Assembly: GCF_016907655.1 (NCBI RefSeq) | Contig: NZ_JAFBCL010000001.1 | Span: forward strand, 5,552,001-5,616,000 | From: Saccharothrix algeriensis | GTDB taxonomy: Bacteria; Actinomycetota; Actinomycetes; Mycobacteriales; Pseudonocardiaceae | Length of the DNA stretch: 64,000 nucleotides | Direction: 5' to 3' | Part shown: in pieces, positions 40,759-48,162 of the stretch | Layout of the letters: every line of letters starts with the position of its first letter | Position numbering within the stretch: the stretch's first letter is position 1 | Translations under genes and position numbers: made by a program | The notes under the pieces: model-generated | The model's input: the letters and a program-made list of their open reading frames with translations, nothing else | What the model was told of the DNA's origin: nothing | Database searches by the model: none

Positions 40759-41228
40759 GACTCCCGCCGCCAGGCGGTGACCGCGGCCTCGTCACGGCGG
40801 TCGGCCCGCCGGGCCGGCACCTGGGGGCTGTAACCGATGCGGTGCAGCACCAGCGACATCCCGGCCGGGGTGTAGCGCACCGCGAACAACCGCGCGACCA
40901 GCTCCGCGACCCTGGCCAGGGTCCAGCGTCGATCCTCGGTGTACCCGTGGGCGGCCGGCCCCTGCTCCAGGGCCTGGACCAGCCGGTCGAGCCGGGCCCG
41001 GTCCAGACGGCAGTCCGGCCCGCCCGGCCCCCTGGAGCGCAGGGCCTGCCGGCCCCCGGCACGCCACAAACGCCGCCAGGCATAGGCGGACTTGGTCGAC
41101 ACCCGCAGACCACGAGCGACCTCGCAGGCGCCCACACCACGCTCGAACCAGTCGGCGGCCTGCATCCGCACCGCCTCACGTCGGGCCCGTTCCCGTCCGG
41201 TCAGGCCACCACCATCGGGATAGCGCAT
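40737..41228 (-). CDS. IS630 transposase, DNA-binding half (OrfA)
   Basis: From the ATG at 41228, 163 aa. It carries helix-turn-helix segments (ADWFERGVGACEVARGLRVSTKSAYAWRRLWRAGG in two parts) and a second winged-helix region (RWTLARVAELVARLF, YTPAGMSLVLHRIGYSPQ) that bind the inverted repeats. The frame ends seven codons after the alternative OrfB frame opens. The heptamer G GGA AAA, followed by CCC TAG, is a classic X XXY YYZ slippery site. Confidence 0.88.
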   Translation of the reverse strand: MRYPDGGGLTGRERARREAVRMQAADWFERGVGACEVARGLRVSTKSAYAWRRLWRAGGRQALRSRGPGGPDCRLDRARLDRLVQALEQGPAAHGYTEDRRWTLARVAELVARLFAVRYTPAGMSLVLHRIGYSPQVPARRADRRDEAAVTAWRRESWARGKP

Positions 41229-41432
41229 ACCCCACGGGTACCCCCGGGACAGCCCCACCCACCGACACAAGCCACCACAGACCCCAACAATTGAAGATCA
41301 GTATGGCCTGCCCGGAGGGCTACCATGCTTTCTTGGGGGGTGCAAGCACGCTTTTCGCTTGCACCCCCCAAGAAAGCATGGTCGTCTTTGACAGGTCATG
41401 CGGGGGGAACACGACCGCTGTTTCTTTTCATT

Positions 41433-41558
41433 CTCCTTGGCGGCCTGCCTGTCCGGCGAGGACTCTTTTGGGTTTTACCTGGATCCGTACCGCACCTGAT
41501 ATTTCCTGGATCGGTGCGGGACCTCAGTATGAAGAGCGGCTGGGAGGCCCCCAAGGAG
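41433..41558. repeat. Nested-palindrome element C, diverged
   Basis: A 126-nt imperfect palindrome between elements A and B. The outer arms CTCCTTGGCGGCCTGCC (41433-41449) and GGGAGGCCCCCAAGGAG (41542-41558) pair at 15 of 17 positions. The inner arms include GTACCGCACC and GGTGCGGGAC (9 of 10). The left arm shares TTCTCC and GGCCTGCC with the same positions in A and B, so it is the same family, more decayed or more diverged. Confidence 0.65.
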
Positions 41559-41571
41559 GAGGGAAGTGCGT

Positions 41572-41697
41572 CGTGTTCTCCCCGTACGGCCTGCCGGAGG
41601 CAATCATGCCGAGCTGGGGGTGTCAAGCGGTGAAGCGTGCTTGACACCCCCAGCTCGGCATGATTGGGCTGCGCCCAGGCCGTACGGGGAGAACACG
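41572..41697. repeat. Nested-palindrome element B, intact
   Basis: A 126-nt unit. The outer arms of 22 bases (41572-41593, starting CGTGTTCTCCCCGTACGG, and 41676-41697) are perfectly complementary. The inner arms of 28 bases (41601-41628, starting CAATCATGCCGAGCTGGG, and 41639-41666) are also perfect, with the loop GGTGAAGCGT. The outer arms match element A closely; the inner arms differ from A but keep full pairing. Confidence 0.9.
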
Positions 41698-41719
41698 AGG
41701 CACACGGCTGCGCTGAACA

Positions 41720-41783
41720 GCGCCGCCGCGCGAGGCGCGGCCTGCGGTGCAAGCTGAAGCGCCGCCGCGCGGGGCGCGGCCTG
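41720..41783. repeat. Two hairpin repeats, 39-bp period, after the P450 gene
   Basis: GCGCCGCCGCGCGAGGCGCG with five more bases occurs at 41720-41744 and again with one change at 41759-41783. Each copy contains the perfect hairpin GCCGCGC-N3-GCGCGGC. They lie just past the P450 stop (41800, leftward gene) and may terminate its transcript. Confidence 0.75.
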
Positions 41784-41799
41784 AGTCGAAAGTCGCGTA

Positions 41800-43065
41800 C
41801 TAGGCGTCCCAAGCCACCGGCAGGCTGTGCACGCCGTAGATCAGCATGTCGCTGCGCATCGGGACTTCCGAAGCGGGCAGGTCCAGTCGCAGGCCGGGTA
41901 GCCGGCGCAGCAGCTCGGTGAAGCCGGTCGCCATCTCCACCCGGGCCAGCTGCTGGCCGAGGCACTGGTGGATGCCGTGCCCGAAGGCCAGGTGCGAGGG
42001 GCGCGGCCGGGTGACGTCCAGGTCGTCGGGTGCGCTGTGGGTGCGCGGGTCGCGGTTGGCCGCGGGCACCGAGATGATCACCGTGGAGTCGGCGGGGATG
42101 GTCACGCCCGCGATCTCGACCTCTTCCAGCGTCAGGCGGACGGGGCCGAGGTGCACGATCGACAGGTAGCGCAGCAGCTCCTCCACCGCCGCCGGCACCA
42201 GGCTCGGGTCGGCGCGCAGCGCGGCCAGCTGCTCGGGGTGCTCCAGCAGCGCGAAGGTCCCCAGCGCGAGCATGTTGGCCGTGGTCTCGTGCCCGGCGAC
42301 GAGCAGCAGGGTGGAGATGTTGACCAGCTCGTCGTCGGTCAGGTCGGGTGCGTCCTGGATGAGCCCGGACAGCAGGTCGTCGGCGGGCTCGGCGCGCTTG
42401 GCCCGCACCAGGCCGAGCATGAACCCGCGCAGCTCGTCACTGGCCTTGAGCACGTCGTCGACCGAAGCGTCGAGCCGGAGCAGGGTGGCCGACCGCTCCT
42501 GGAACTCGGCGCGGTCCTCGTAGGCGACGCCGAGCAGCTCGCAGATCACCAGCGACGGCACCGGCAGGGCGAACGCCGGCACCAGGTCGGCCCGGTTGCC
42601 GGCCGCGACCATCTCGTCCAGGTGCCGGGCGACGATCTCGTGCACGCGGGGTTCGAGCTGCCGCATCCGCCGCACGGTGAACTGACCCGTGAGCAGCTTG
42701 CGGTAGCGGGTGTGGTCGGGCGGGTCCAGGGTGAGGAAGTTGCCCGCGCGGACGGAGTCGTCCGACAGCCGCTCGCGCAGCGCGGCCGGCAGCCTGTCCA
42801 GCACGCGCCTGCTGCGCAGGCGGTCGGAGCTCAGCCGGGGGTCGGCGAGGGCGGCGCGCGCCTCGTCGTAGCCGGTGACCAGCCAGGTCGGGTCGCCGTC
42901 GTCCGTGGTGAACCGGTGCACGGGCCCTTGGGCGCTCAGCTCGGACTGGCGGGTCGCCGGGTCGAACGGGCGGTCGGGCGCGCGTGCGGTGAGCTCGGGC
43001 GGCAGCCGCAGCGCCAGCCTGTCCTGGTTGCCTTCGTGTTCCGGGGAGACGGTGGGGCTGGTCAT
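41800..43065 (-). CDS. Cytochrome P450 (bacterial class I, CYP105-like)
   Basis: 421 aa, soluble. The I-helix motif LLVAGHETTANML, the ExxR helix (EELLRYLS), and the heme-ligand loop HLAFGHGIHQCLGQQLARVE are all present, so it should be a working monooxygenase fed by ferredoxin. The substrate is unknown; no ferredoxin gene is adjacent. The ATG at 43065 gives the usual N-terminal length. Its promoter region contains two perfect inverted repeats, and a TetR gene lies directly upstream on the same strand, so it is likely repressed until a ligand appears. Confidence 0.93.
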   Translation of the reverse strand: MTSPTVSPEHEGNQDRLALRLPPELTARAPDRPFDPATRQSELSAQGPVHRFTTDDGDPTWLVTGYDEARAALADPRLSSDRLRSRRVLDRLPAALRERLSDDSVRAGNFLTLDPPDHTRYRKLLTGQFTVRRMRQLEPRVHEIVARHLDEMVAAGNRADLVPAFALPVPSLVICELLGVAYEDRAEFQERSATLLRLDASVDDVLKASDELRGFMLGLVRAKRAEPADDLLSGLIQDAPDLTDDELVNISTLLLVAGHETTANMLALGTFALLEHPEQLAALRADPSLVPAAVEELLRYLSIVHLGPVRLTLEEVEIAGVTIPADSTVIISVPAANRDPRTHSAPDDLDVTRPRPSHLAFGHGIHQCLGQQLARVEMATGFTELLRRLPGLRLDLPASEVPMRSDMLIYGVHSLPVAWDA

Positions 43066-43114
43066 CCGCGAGTCCCGTTCCCGACCCGGGGTGACCGGGC
43101 CGCTGCTCAGGGTG

Positions 43115-43152
43115 TTGGTAACACACGGTACCAAAACCTGCACACTGTGCAG
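43115..43152 (-). promoter_or_regulatory. Two inverted repeats in the P450 promoter
   Basis: TTGGTA-N8-TACCAA spans 43115-43134, and CTGCACA-C-TGTGCAG spans 43138-43152; both are perfect. On the minus strand a -10-like TACCGT lies within the first. The second ends six bases before the stop of the TetR gene. They are good candidates for binding by one of the neighbouring TetR or MarR proteins. Confidence 0.6.
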
Positions 43153-43157
43153 CTTTC

Positions 43158-43715
43158 TCAGGCGAGCGCTTCGGCGACCCACTCGGCGAGCGTCCGGTCG
43201 GGGTGCTCCAGCCAGTGCGCGGTGGCCGCGCGCAGGGCGGCGAGGAACGTCGCGGCGAGCACCCGGGAGCGCAGCTCGTCCGCGCCGCGCGCGGCCACCG
43301 CGGCGGCCAGGTCCCGCTCGACCGCGGCGTGGGCGGCGACCTGGTGGGCGACCAGGCTGGGGTGCCCGCGCAGCAGCCGCCGCTGCGCCACCCAGGCCGG
43401 GTCGAGCCGGTCGCTCTCGGCCAGCAGGCCGGCCGCGGCGCCGGCCAGCGCGGCGCGCGGCGGCTCGTCGGCCGGGCGGGCGCGGACCAGGTCGAGCAGG
43501 CGCCGCAGGCGCAGCAGGTCGCCGTGGAAGAGGGCCTCCTCCTTGCCGGCGAAGTAGTTGGAGAACGTGCGGCGGGAGACCTCGGCGGCGTCCGCGATCG
43601 CCTCGACGGTGACCCGCTCCGGCCCGTGCTCCAGCGCCAGCCGCAGCGCGGCCTCGTGCAGCGCCAGGCGGGTGGCGGTCTTCTTGCGCTCGCGCAGCCC
43701 TGTGTCCATCGCCAC
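43158..43715 (-). CDS. TetR-family repressor
   Basis: 185 aa with a clear TetR DNA-binding domain (RERKKTATRLALHEAALRLALEHG, TVEAIADAAEVSRRTFSNYFAGKEEAL), paralogous to those at 31660 and 33901. Its C-terminal half has the compact helical core with RTLAEWVAEAL at the end. It is upstream of the P450 gene on the same strand and divergent from MarR and the exporter, so it can act on both sides. TTTCCC-N3-GGGAAA at 43730-43744 just before its start is a likely operator. Confidence 0.9.
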   Translation of the reverse strand: MAMDTGLRERKKTATRLALHEAALRLALEHGPERVTVEAIADAAEVSRRTFSNYFAGKEEALFHGDLLRLRRLLDLVRARPADEPPRAALAGAAAGLLAESDRLDPAWVAQRRLLRGHPSLVAHQVAAHAAVERDLAAAVAARGADELRSRVLAATFLAALRAATAHWLEHPDRTLAEWVAEALA

Positions 43716-43729
43716 CCCAGGCTACTGGA

Positions 43730-43791
43730 TTTCCCACTGGGAAAACTTGCACGTTGGGCAAGTTTGATAGATGCTTGTAGTAAGCAAGCAT
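43730..43791. promoter_or_regulatory. Divergent control region with three perfect inverted repeats
   Basis: In the 96 bp between the TetR and MarR genes lie TTTCCC-ACT-GGGAAA (43730-43744), AACTTGC-N7-GCAAGTT (43744-43764) and ATGCTTG-N7-CAAGCAT (43771-43791). The last two share the same 7-7-7 layout and a CTTG/CAAG core, so one protein probably binds both, 27 bp apart; the first has a different core. The likely reading is one TetR site and two MarR sites. Confidence 0.65.
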
Positions 43792-43811
43792 TTCTCCGGG
43801 GAGGGGTCGAC

Positions 43812-44273
43812 GTGGACACCAGCCCGCACCGCGAACTCGTCGAACGGCTGCGCGAGCTGCTCAAGGTCGTGCGCATGGTGCGCAACCAGCGCACGGACCG
43901 GTACCCGCCGGTGCCGACGGGCCTGGTCGGCACGCTGACGCTGATCGACCGCGCCCGCGGGTGCCACGCCAAGGAGCTGGCGCGGCGGACGGGCCTGGAC
44001 CCGTCCACCGTCAGCCGGGCGGTGGCCGCGCTGGTCGCGCACGGCCTGGTGGAGCGGCGCGCCGACCCGGCCGACGGGAGGGCCAGCGTGCTGGCCGTCA
44101 CCGAGGCCGGGCACGCGGCGCTCGCCGAGGCGCGCGACTGGTACGACGACCTGATGACCCGGGTGCTCGCGAACTGGGCGCCGGACGAGATCGAGGCCCT
44201 GACCTCGGCGCTCGGCCGCCTCACCACGGATGTCGAAGGAGCCCTGGGCTCCACTTTGGAGGCAGCTCGATGA
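43812..44273 (+). CDS. MarR-family regulator coupled to an exporter
   Basis: 153 aa. The winged helix reads CHAKELARRTGLDPSTVSRAVAALVAHGLVERRADPADGR in two parts, typical of MarR. The GTG at 43812 has GGGGAGGGG seven bases upstream. The stop overlaps the exporter start (ATGA), so both proteins come from one message. Two matching inverted repeats lie just upstream and would allow autoregulation of the pair. Confidence 0.9.
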   Translation: MDTSPHRELVERLRELLKVVRMVRNQRTDRYPPVPTGLVGTLTLIDRARGCHAKELARRTGLDPSTVSRAVAALVAHGLVERRADPADGRASVLAVTEAGHAALAEARDWYDDLMTRVLANWAPDEIEALTSALGRLTTDVEGALGSTLEAAR

Positions 44274-45835
44274 GTGCACCCGCCACCGGCTCGGCCGGCG
44301 CGGAGCCGATGAGCCACCGGCAGATCCTGGAAGCGCTCAGCGGACTGCTGCTGGTGCTGTTCGTGGCGATGCTCAGCGGCACCGTGGTGTCCACGGCGCT
44401 GCCGCAGATCATCGGCGCGCTGGACGGGTCGCAGAGCCAGTACACCTGGGTCGTCACGGCGACCCTGCTCACCGCCACCGCGTCCACGCCCATCTGGGGC
44501 AAGCTGGCGGACCTGTTCGACAAGAAGACCCTGGTCCAGGCCGCCATCGTGATCTTCGCGGTCGGCTCGGTGATCAGCGGCTTCGCCCAGAGCGCCGGCC
44601 AGCTCATCGCGGCGCGCGCGTTCCAGGGCATCGGCGTCGGCGGGCTGCAGGCGCTGGTGCAGGTGGTGATCGCGGCGATGATCCCGCCCCGCGAGCGCGG
44701 CCGGTACAACGGCTACCTGGGCGCGGTCATGGCGGTCGCGACGGTCGGCGGTCCGCTGCTGGGCGGGCTGATCGTGGACACCTCGTGGCTGGGCTGGCGC
44801 TGGTGCTTCTTCATCGGCGTCCCGGTGGCGCTGCTGGCGCTGTTCGTGCTCCAGGCGACGCTGAAGGTGCAGAGCGTCCGGCGGCCGGGCGTCCGGATCG
44901 ACTACCTGGGCGCGACCCTGATCACCGCCGGCGTGTCGGTGCTGCTGATCTGGATCTCGTTCGTGGACGGCTCGTTCGCGTGGGTGTCGTGGCAGACCGC
45001 CGCCATGGTCGGCGGCTCGGTGCTGCTGCTGGCGCTGGCGGTGCTCGTGGAGTCCCGCGCGGCGGAGCCGGTGGTGCCGCTGGGGATCGTGAAGCGGCGG
45101 ACGACGGCGCTGGCGATCCTGGCGAGCGTCGCGGTCGGCATGGCGATGTTCGGCGGCGCGGTGTTCCTGGGCCAGTACTTCCAGATCGGGCGCGGCTACA
45201 CGCCGACCGAGGCCGGGCTGCTGACCATCCCGATGATGGCGGGCGTGCTGGGCGCGTCCATCGTCAGCGGCCGGATGATCACCCGCAGCGGGCGCGTCAA
45301 GCCCTACATCGTGACGGGCGCGGTCGTCCTGGTGATCGGGTTCGCGGCGCTGGGCACGATCGACCACCAGACCTCGCTGGTGCTGGTGGGCGGCGCGATG
45401 CTGCTGGTGGGCACCGGCGTGGGCATGACCATGCAGAACCTGGTGCTGGCGGTGCAGAACACGGTGCCGCTGCGCGACATCGGCTCGGCCAGCGCGACCG
45501 TCGCGTTCTTCCGCTCGCTGGGCGGCACGATCGGCGTGTCGGTGCTGGGCGCGGTGCTGGCCCGCGACGTGCAGGACCGCATCACCAGCGGGCTCGCGGC
45601 GGCCGGCGTGCCGAGCACGGGCGCCGGCAGCGGCAGCCTGAACCTCGCCGCGCTGCCGGAGCCGGTGCAGAACATCGTGCGCGCGGCCTACGGCGACTCG
45701 ACCGGGCACGTCTTCCTGATCTCGGCGTGCATCGCCGTGGTGGGCGTCGTCGCGGCACTGCTGCTCAAGCCGGTGACGCTGCGGTCGAGCCTGGACCTGT
45801 CCGAGGCGAAGGAAGAGGTCGGGACCGGCGTCTGA
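44270..45835 (+). CDS. DHA2-family (EmrB/QacA) MFS drug exporter
   Basis: 521 aa, 14 membrane segments. It shares the blocks IWGKLADLFDKKTL, GPLLGGLIVDTSWLGWRWCFF and FFRSLGGTIGVSVLGAVLA with the exporter at 32298, so they are paralogues in the same window, both under TetR/MarR-type control. The ATG overlaps the MarR stop. It should expel the compound sensed by MarR; the nearby P450 may modify the same compound, which is inference from layout only. Confidence 0.92.
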   Translation: MSAPATGSAGAEPMSHRQILEALSGLLLVLFVAMLSGTVVSTALPQIIGALDGSQSQYTWVVTATLLTATASTPIWGKLADLFDKKTLVQAAIVIFAVGSVISGFAQSAGQLIAARAFQGIGVGGLQALVQVVIAAMIPPRERGRYNGYLGAVMAVATVGGPLLGGLIVDTSWLGWRWCFFIGVPVALLALFVLQATLKVQSVRRPGVRIDYLGATLITAGVSVLLIWISFVDGSFAWVSWQTAAMVGGSVLLLALAVLVESRAAEPVVPLGIVKRRTTALAILASVAVGMAMFGGAVFLGQYFQIGRGYTPTEAGLLTIPMMAGVLGASIVSGRMITRSGRVKPYIVTGAVVLVIGFAALGTIDHQTSLVLVGGAMLLVGTGVGMTMQNLVLAVQNTVPLRDIGSASATVAFFRSLGGTIGVSVLGAVLARDVQDRITSGLAAAGVPSTGAGSGSLNLAALPEPVQNIVRAAYGDSTGHVFLISACIAVVGVVAALLLKPVTLRSSLDLSEAKEEVGTGV

Positions 45836-45848
45836 GACCGGTCGCGAC

Positions 45849-45885
45849 GCGGGGGCGGGGCGCCGGGCGGCGCCCCCGCCCCCGC
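45849..45885. terminator. Bidirectional terminator between convergent genes
   Basis: GCGGGGGCGGGGCGCC (45849-45864) pairs with GGCGCCCCCGCCCCCGC (45869-45885) over its whole length with one bulged base and a 4-base loop. It lies exactly between the exporter stop (45835) and the stop of the leftward beta-propeller gene (45890). Confidence 0.8.
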
Positions 45886-45889
45886 GCGT

Positions 45890-46858
45890 TCAGCGGTCCA
45901 GGGTGACGACCGAGACGCTGGCGGACCCGGTGTTGGCGACCAGGACGTAGCGCCTGCCGGGCCCCGAGGCGGTGTAGCGGGGGTCCTCGCCGAGCCTGGC
46001 CTCGCCGAGGACCCGGTTCGTGCGGGTGTCGATGGTGTTGACCGTGCCGGAGCCGGAATTCGTCACGTAGGCGATCCGGTCGCCGGCGTGCAGCGCGAGG
46101 CCGCGCGGGTTCTTCCCCACGGCGATGGTCGCGGTGACGGCGCCGCGGCGGGTGTCGACGACCGAGACCGTGCCGCCGAGGGTGTTGGTGACGTAGGCGG
46201 TGCGGTCATCCGGGGTCACCATGACGCCGCGCGGCTCGTCGCCGACCGGGATGGTCGCGATCTGCGCCCGGTCCCGCACGTCGACCACCGAGACGGTGTC
46301 CGAGTCGGAGTTCGCGACGTAGGCGCGCCGGCCGTCGGAGGTGAACGAGATGCCGCGCGGCGCGGCGCCGACCGGGACGGTGGCGACCACCGACCGGCTC
46401 CGGGTGCTGATGACGGTGACGGCGTTGGAGCCGGTGCTGCTGACCCAGACCTCACGGCCGTCCGGGGTCGCCGCGGCCAGTCGGGGCGCGTCGCCGACCG
46501 GGATGGTCTTCACCACCGCCCGCTCCCCGGTGTCGACGACCGACACGTCGTCGGAGTCGCGGTTGGCGACGTAGGCGAACCGGCCGTGCCGGTCGAACGC
46601 CACGCCGTAGGGGAAAGCGCCGACCGGGATGGTCGCCACCGCGGCGCGGCGGCGGACGTCGAGGACCGACACCGTGTCGGAGCCGGCGTTGGTCACGTAG
46701 GCGAAGCGGTGGTCCGGGGTGAACGCCGCCGCGCGCGGGTTGAGGCCCACGGCGATGGTGCCGGTGACGACCGGTTGCCCGGTCGCGGCCCCGGCGGTGG
46801 CGGTGGCCGGCGTCGCAGCGAGCAGCACGGCGAGCAGCAGGGCGGGGCGGTGGGGCAC
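45890..46858 (-). CDS. Secreted YVTN-type beta-propeller protein
   Basis: 322 aa. A signal peptide ends near TAGA. Seven repeats of about 42 residues follow, each with the pattern IPVG-x-P-x-G, then AYVTN or AYVAN, then D-x-VSVVD. This is a full seven-bladed YVTN/YncE-like propeller, a scaffold for binding or quinoprotein-like functions. No heme, lipobox or catalytic motif is visible, and the role is unknown. The GTG at 46858 has GGGAG five to six bases upstream. The next gene upstream is a DoxX-like membrane protein on the same strand, 98 bp away. Confidence 0.85.
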   Translation of the reverse strand: MPHRPALLLAVLLAATPATATAGAATGQPVVTGTIAVGLNPRAAAFTPDHRFAYVTNAGSDTVSVLDVRRRAAVATIPVGAFPYGVAFDRHGRFAYVANRDSDDVSVVDTGERAVVKTIPVGDAPRLAAATPDGREVWVSSTGSNAVTVISTRSRSVVATVPVGAAPRGISFTSDGRRAYVANSDSDTVSVVDVRDRAQIATIPVGDEPRGVMVTPDDRTAYVTNTLGGTVSVVDTRRGAVTATIAVGKNPRGLALHAGDRIAYVTNSGSGTVNTIDTRTNRVLGEARLGEDPRYTASGPGRRYVLVANTGSASVSVVTLDR

Positions 46859-46956
46859 GGTTCTCCCTTTCGGGTGCGGGGTCGGGGCGGCGGACCCGGG
46901 TCCGGGCGGCGGGCCGGAGGTCCGGGTGCGGGCGGGGGGCGGTGCGTGGCCTGGGG

Positions 46957-47820
46957 TCAGGTGCGGGACCGGAGGCGGTCGCGGGCCGTCGCGAAGGCCG
47001 CGGCGCCGACTATCAGCACGAGCGGCAGCACGTAGTCGCCGTCCCGTTCGACGAATTGGAACCACTCCTGGCCCACCAGCGGCCGGAGTAATTCCGTGCC
47101 GAGTTTCCACCCGAGCACGAACCACAGCAGTGGGATGACCGGGCGGATGAGCACGGCCAGCCCGAGCAGGATTTCGAACGAACCGAACACGACCATCAGG
47201 TGTGCCCCGTCCACCCCGGCCCGGTCGATGCCGAAGAATTCGAAGAACCGGTACCAGTAAGCCTTCTGCTCGACCGCGCCGAAGCCCCCGTGGCCGATGA
47301 GCAGCAGCGCCAGGCCGCCGCGGGCGGCCCAGTGGACGCCGAGCAGCGCGCGGTCGGGCACGGCGGCGGGCTCGTCCGCCCTGGTCAGCCAGCCGCGCGC
47401 CGACCCGCCGAGCCCGACGAGGACCAGCATCGCCAGCGGCATCCCGTAGTTGCCGCCGCGCTCCAGGAACTCCCACCAGCCCTCGCCGACCGCCGGCCGC
47501 AGCAGCGCGGTGAACACGCCCCACGCGGTGGCGTGCAGGAGCACGATCCGGGTGGGCCAGAACAGCACCAGCAGCCCGACGGTGACGTCCAGCGCGCCGG
47601 TCAGGTACATCATGTGGTCCACCGCGGCGTCCGCGGAGATGCCGAACAGGTCGTAGTAGGGCAGCCACGCGCGCGACCGGCTCAACCCGGCCCACCCGTG
47701 CCCGAGGTACTCGATGGCGACGCCGATGCGCAGCAGCCAGTAGAGCTTCGTGGTCACCGGCGCCCGCGACCACCGGTCCCACACCGCACCGCCACGCGTC
47801 CTGATTTCCTGGTCGGTCAT
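46957..47820 (-). CDS. DoxX-like membrane protein
   Basis: 287 aa with about eight hydrophobic helices. The two halves look alike: LLRIGVAIEYLGHGWAGL and LLLIGHGGFGAVEQKAYWY both start with the DoxX-type helix and a Gly-His pair, and both later show an RPAVG/RPLVG-x-EW segment. It may be a fused duplication of the four-helix DoxX unit. DoxX proteins take part in quinol or thiol redox chemistry at the membrane; the function here is not known. The ATG at 47820 follows GGGGGG. A CRP-type palindrome lies 94 bp upstream. Confidence 0.72.
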   Translation of the reverse strand: MTDQEIRTRGGAVWDRWSRAPVTTKLYWLLRIGVAIEYLGHGWAGLSRSRAWLPYYDLFGISADAAVDHMMYLTGALDVTVGLLVLFWPTRIVLLHATAWGVFTALLRPAVGEGWWEFLERGGNYGMPLAMLVLVGLGGSARGWLTRADEPAAVPDRALLGVHWAARGGLALLLIGHGGFGAVEQKAYWYRFFEFFGIDRAGVDGAHLMVVFGSFEILLGLAVLIRPVIPLLWFVLGWKLGTELLRPLVGQEWFQFVERDGDYVLPLVLIVGAAAFATARDRLRSRT

Positions 47821-48126
47821 GGTCCCCCCATTCTCCAGGGGTGGAAGAGCTGACCGGGATGAACGTACGCAGCCGTTGAAAAAGTGTAATCGGCGCAACG
47901 CACCAATTCTCACTGTGATCTATATCACATAAATAGTGAAGCTAAGGGAAAAATGTCCGGGTTGAATTGCCGACTCTTTCCCGGTGATCCGCCGGGGGTG
48001 CGCGGGCGCGGCCGCCCGCCGCGCCGGTGGGCACCTGGGCGCCGGTGTGGGTGTGGCGGCGGGCGGGGCAGCGCTCGGGTGGGTCTCGCCTGGGGCGCCT
48101 CCGGGGGTCCGAGGTGTGGGCGGCTG
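47821..48126. other. Divergent intergenic region, AT-rich near 47.9 kb
   Basis: No gene seen. The left part (47860-47960) is AT-rich and holds the CRP-like palindrome; the right part is ordinary GC-rich sequence between the DoxX-like gene and the ArsR fusion gene. Confidence 0.5.
47914..47929 (-). promoter_or_regulatory. CRP/FNR-type palindrome TGTGATCTATATCACA
   Basis: A perfect match to the half-sites TGTGA-N6-TCACA used by CRP-family regulators; the actinobacterial form is usually written GTG-N6-GNCAC, to which it also nearly conforms. It is 94 bp before the DoxX-like start, a suitable distance for activation. A second, shorter TCACTGTGA overlaps its left edge. Confidence 0.65.
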
Positions 48127-48162
48127 TTGACCGGAGTGAACCACTCAGCCAGGATTGCCTCA
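48127..48162 (+). promoter_or_regulatory. Leaderless promoter of the ArsR-phosphatase gene
   Basis: TTGACC (48127-48132) and CAGGAT (48150-48155) are 17 bases apart and would start transcription at the ATG at 48163. No ribosome site is visible. The imperfect repeat CTCAGCCAGGATTGCCTCAA across the -10 is where an ArsR operator would be expected. Confidence 0.5.

Larger units (their letters stand above)
40127..41301 (-). mobile_element. IS630-family insertion sequence
   Basis: An 1175-bp element with perfect 22-bp terminal inverted repeats (CTGATCTTCAATTGTTGGGG at the left, its complement at the right), flanked on both sides by TA (40125-40126 and 41302-41303), the target duplicated by IS630/Tc1-type transposases. 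It carries two overlapping leftward reading frames joined by a -1 frameshift. The perfect ends and intact frames suggest a recent, possibly active copy. It has split palindromic element A. Confidence 0.93.
40112..41413. repeat. Nested-palindrome element A, interrupted by the IS
   Basis: Without the insertion (40127-41303) this is a 125-nt unit. The left outer arm CGTGTTCTCCCCGTA (40112-40126) continues as TGGCCTG at 41304-41310. It pairs with the right outer arm 41392-41413 (ends GGGGGGAACACG) at 19 of 22 positions, and the three differences are G-U compatible if read as plus-strand RNA. Inside, 41323-41347 and 41357-41381 are perfectly complementary over 25 bases (starts CCATGCTTTCTTGG) around a 9-base loop. 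It is the first of three such units. Confidence 0.85.

Noticed and set aside
40112..41697. The palindrome array as a CRISPR, integron or retron
   Set aside because: There are no short direct repeats with unique spacers, no cas genes, no tyrosine integrase and no reverse transcriptase nearby. attC-like ends were considered, but the required conserved core sites were not identified.
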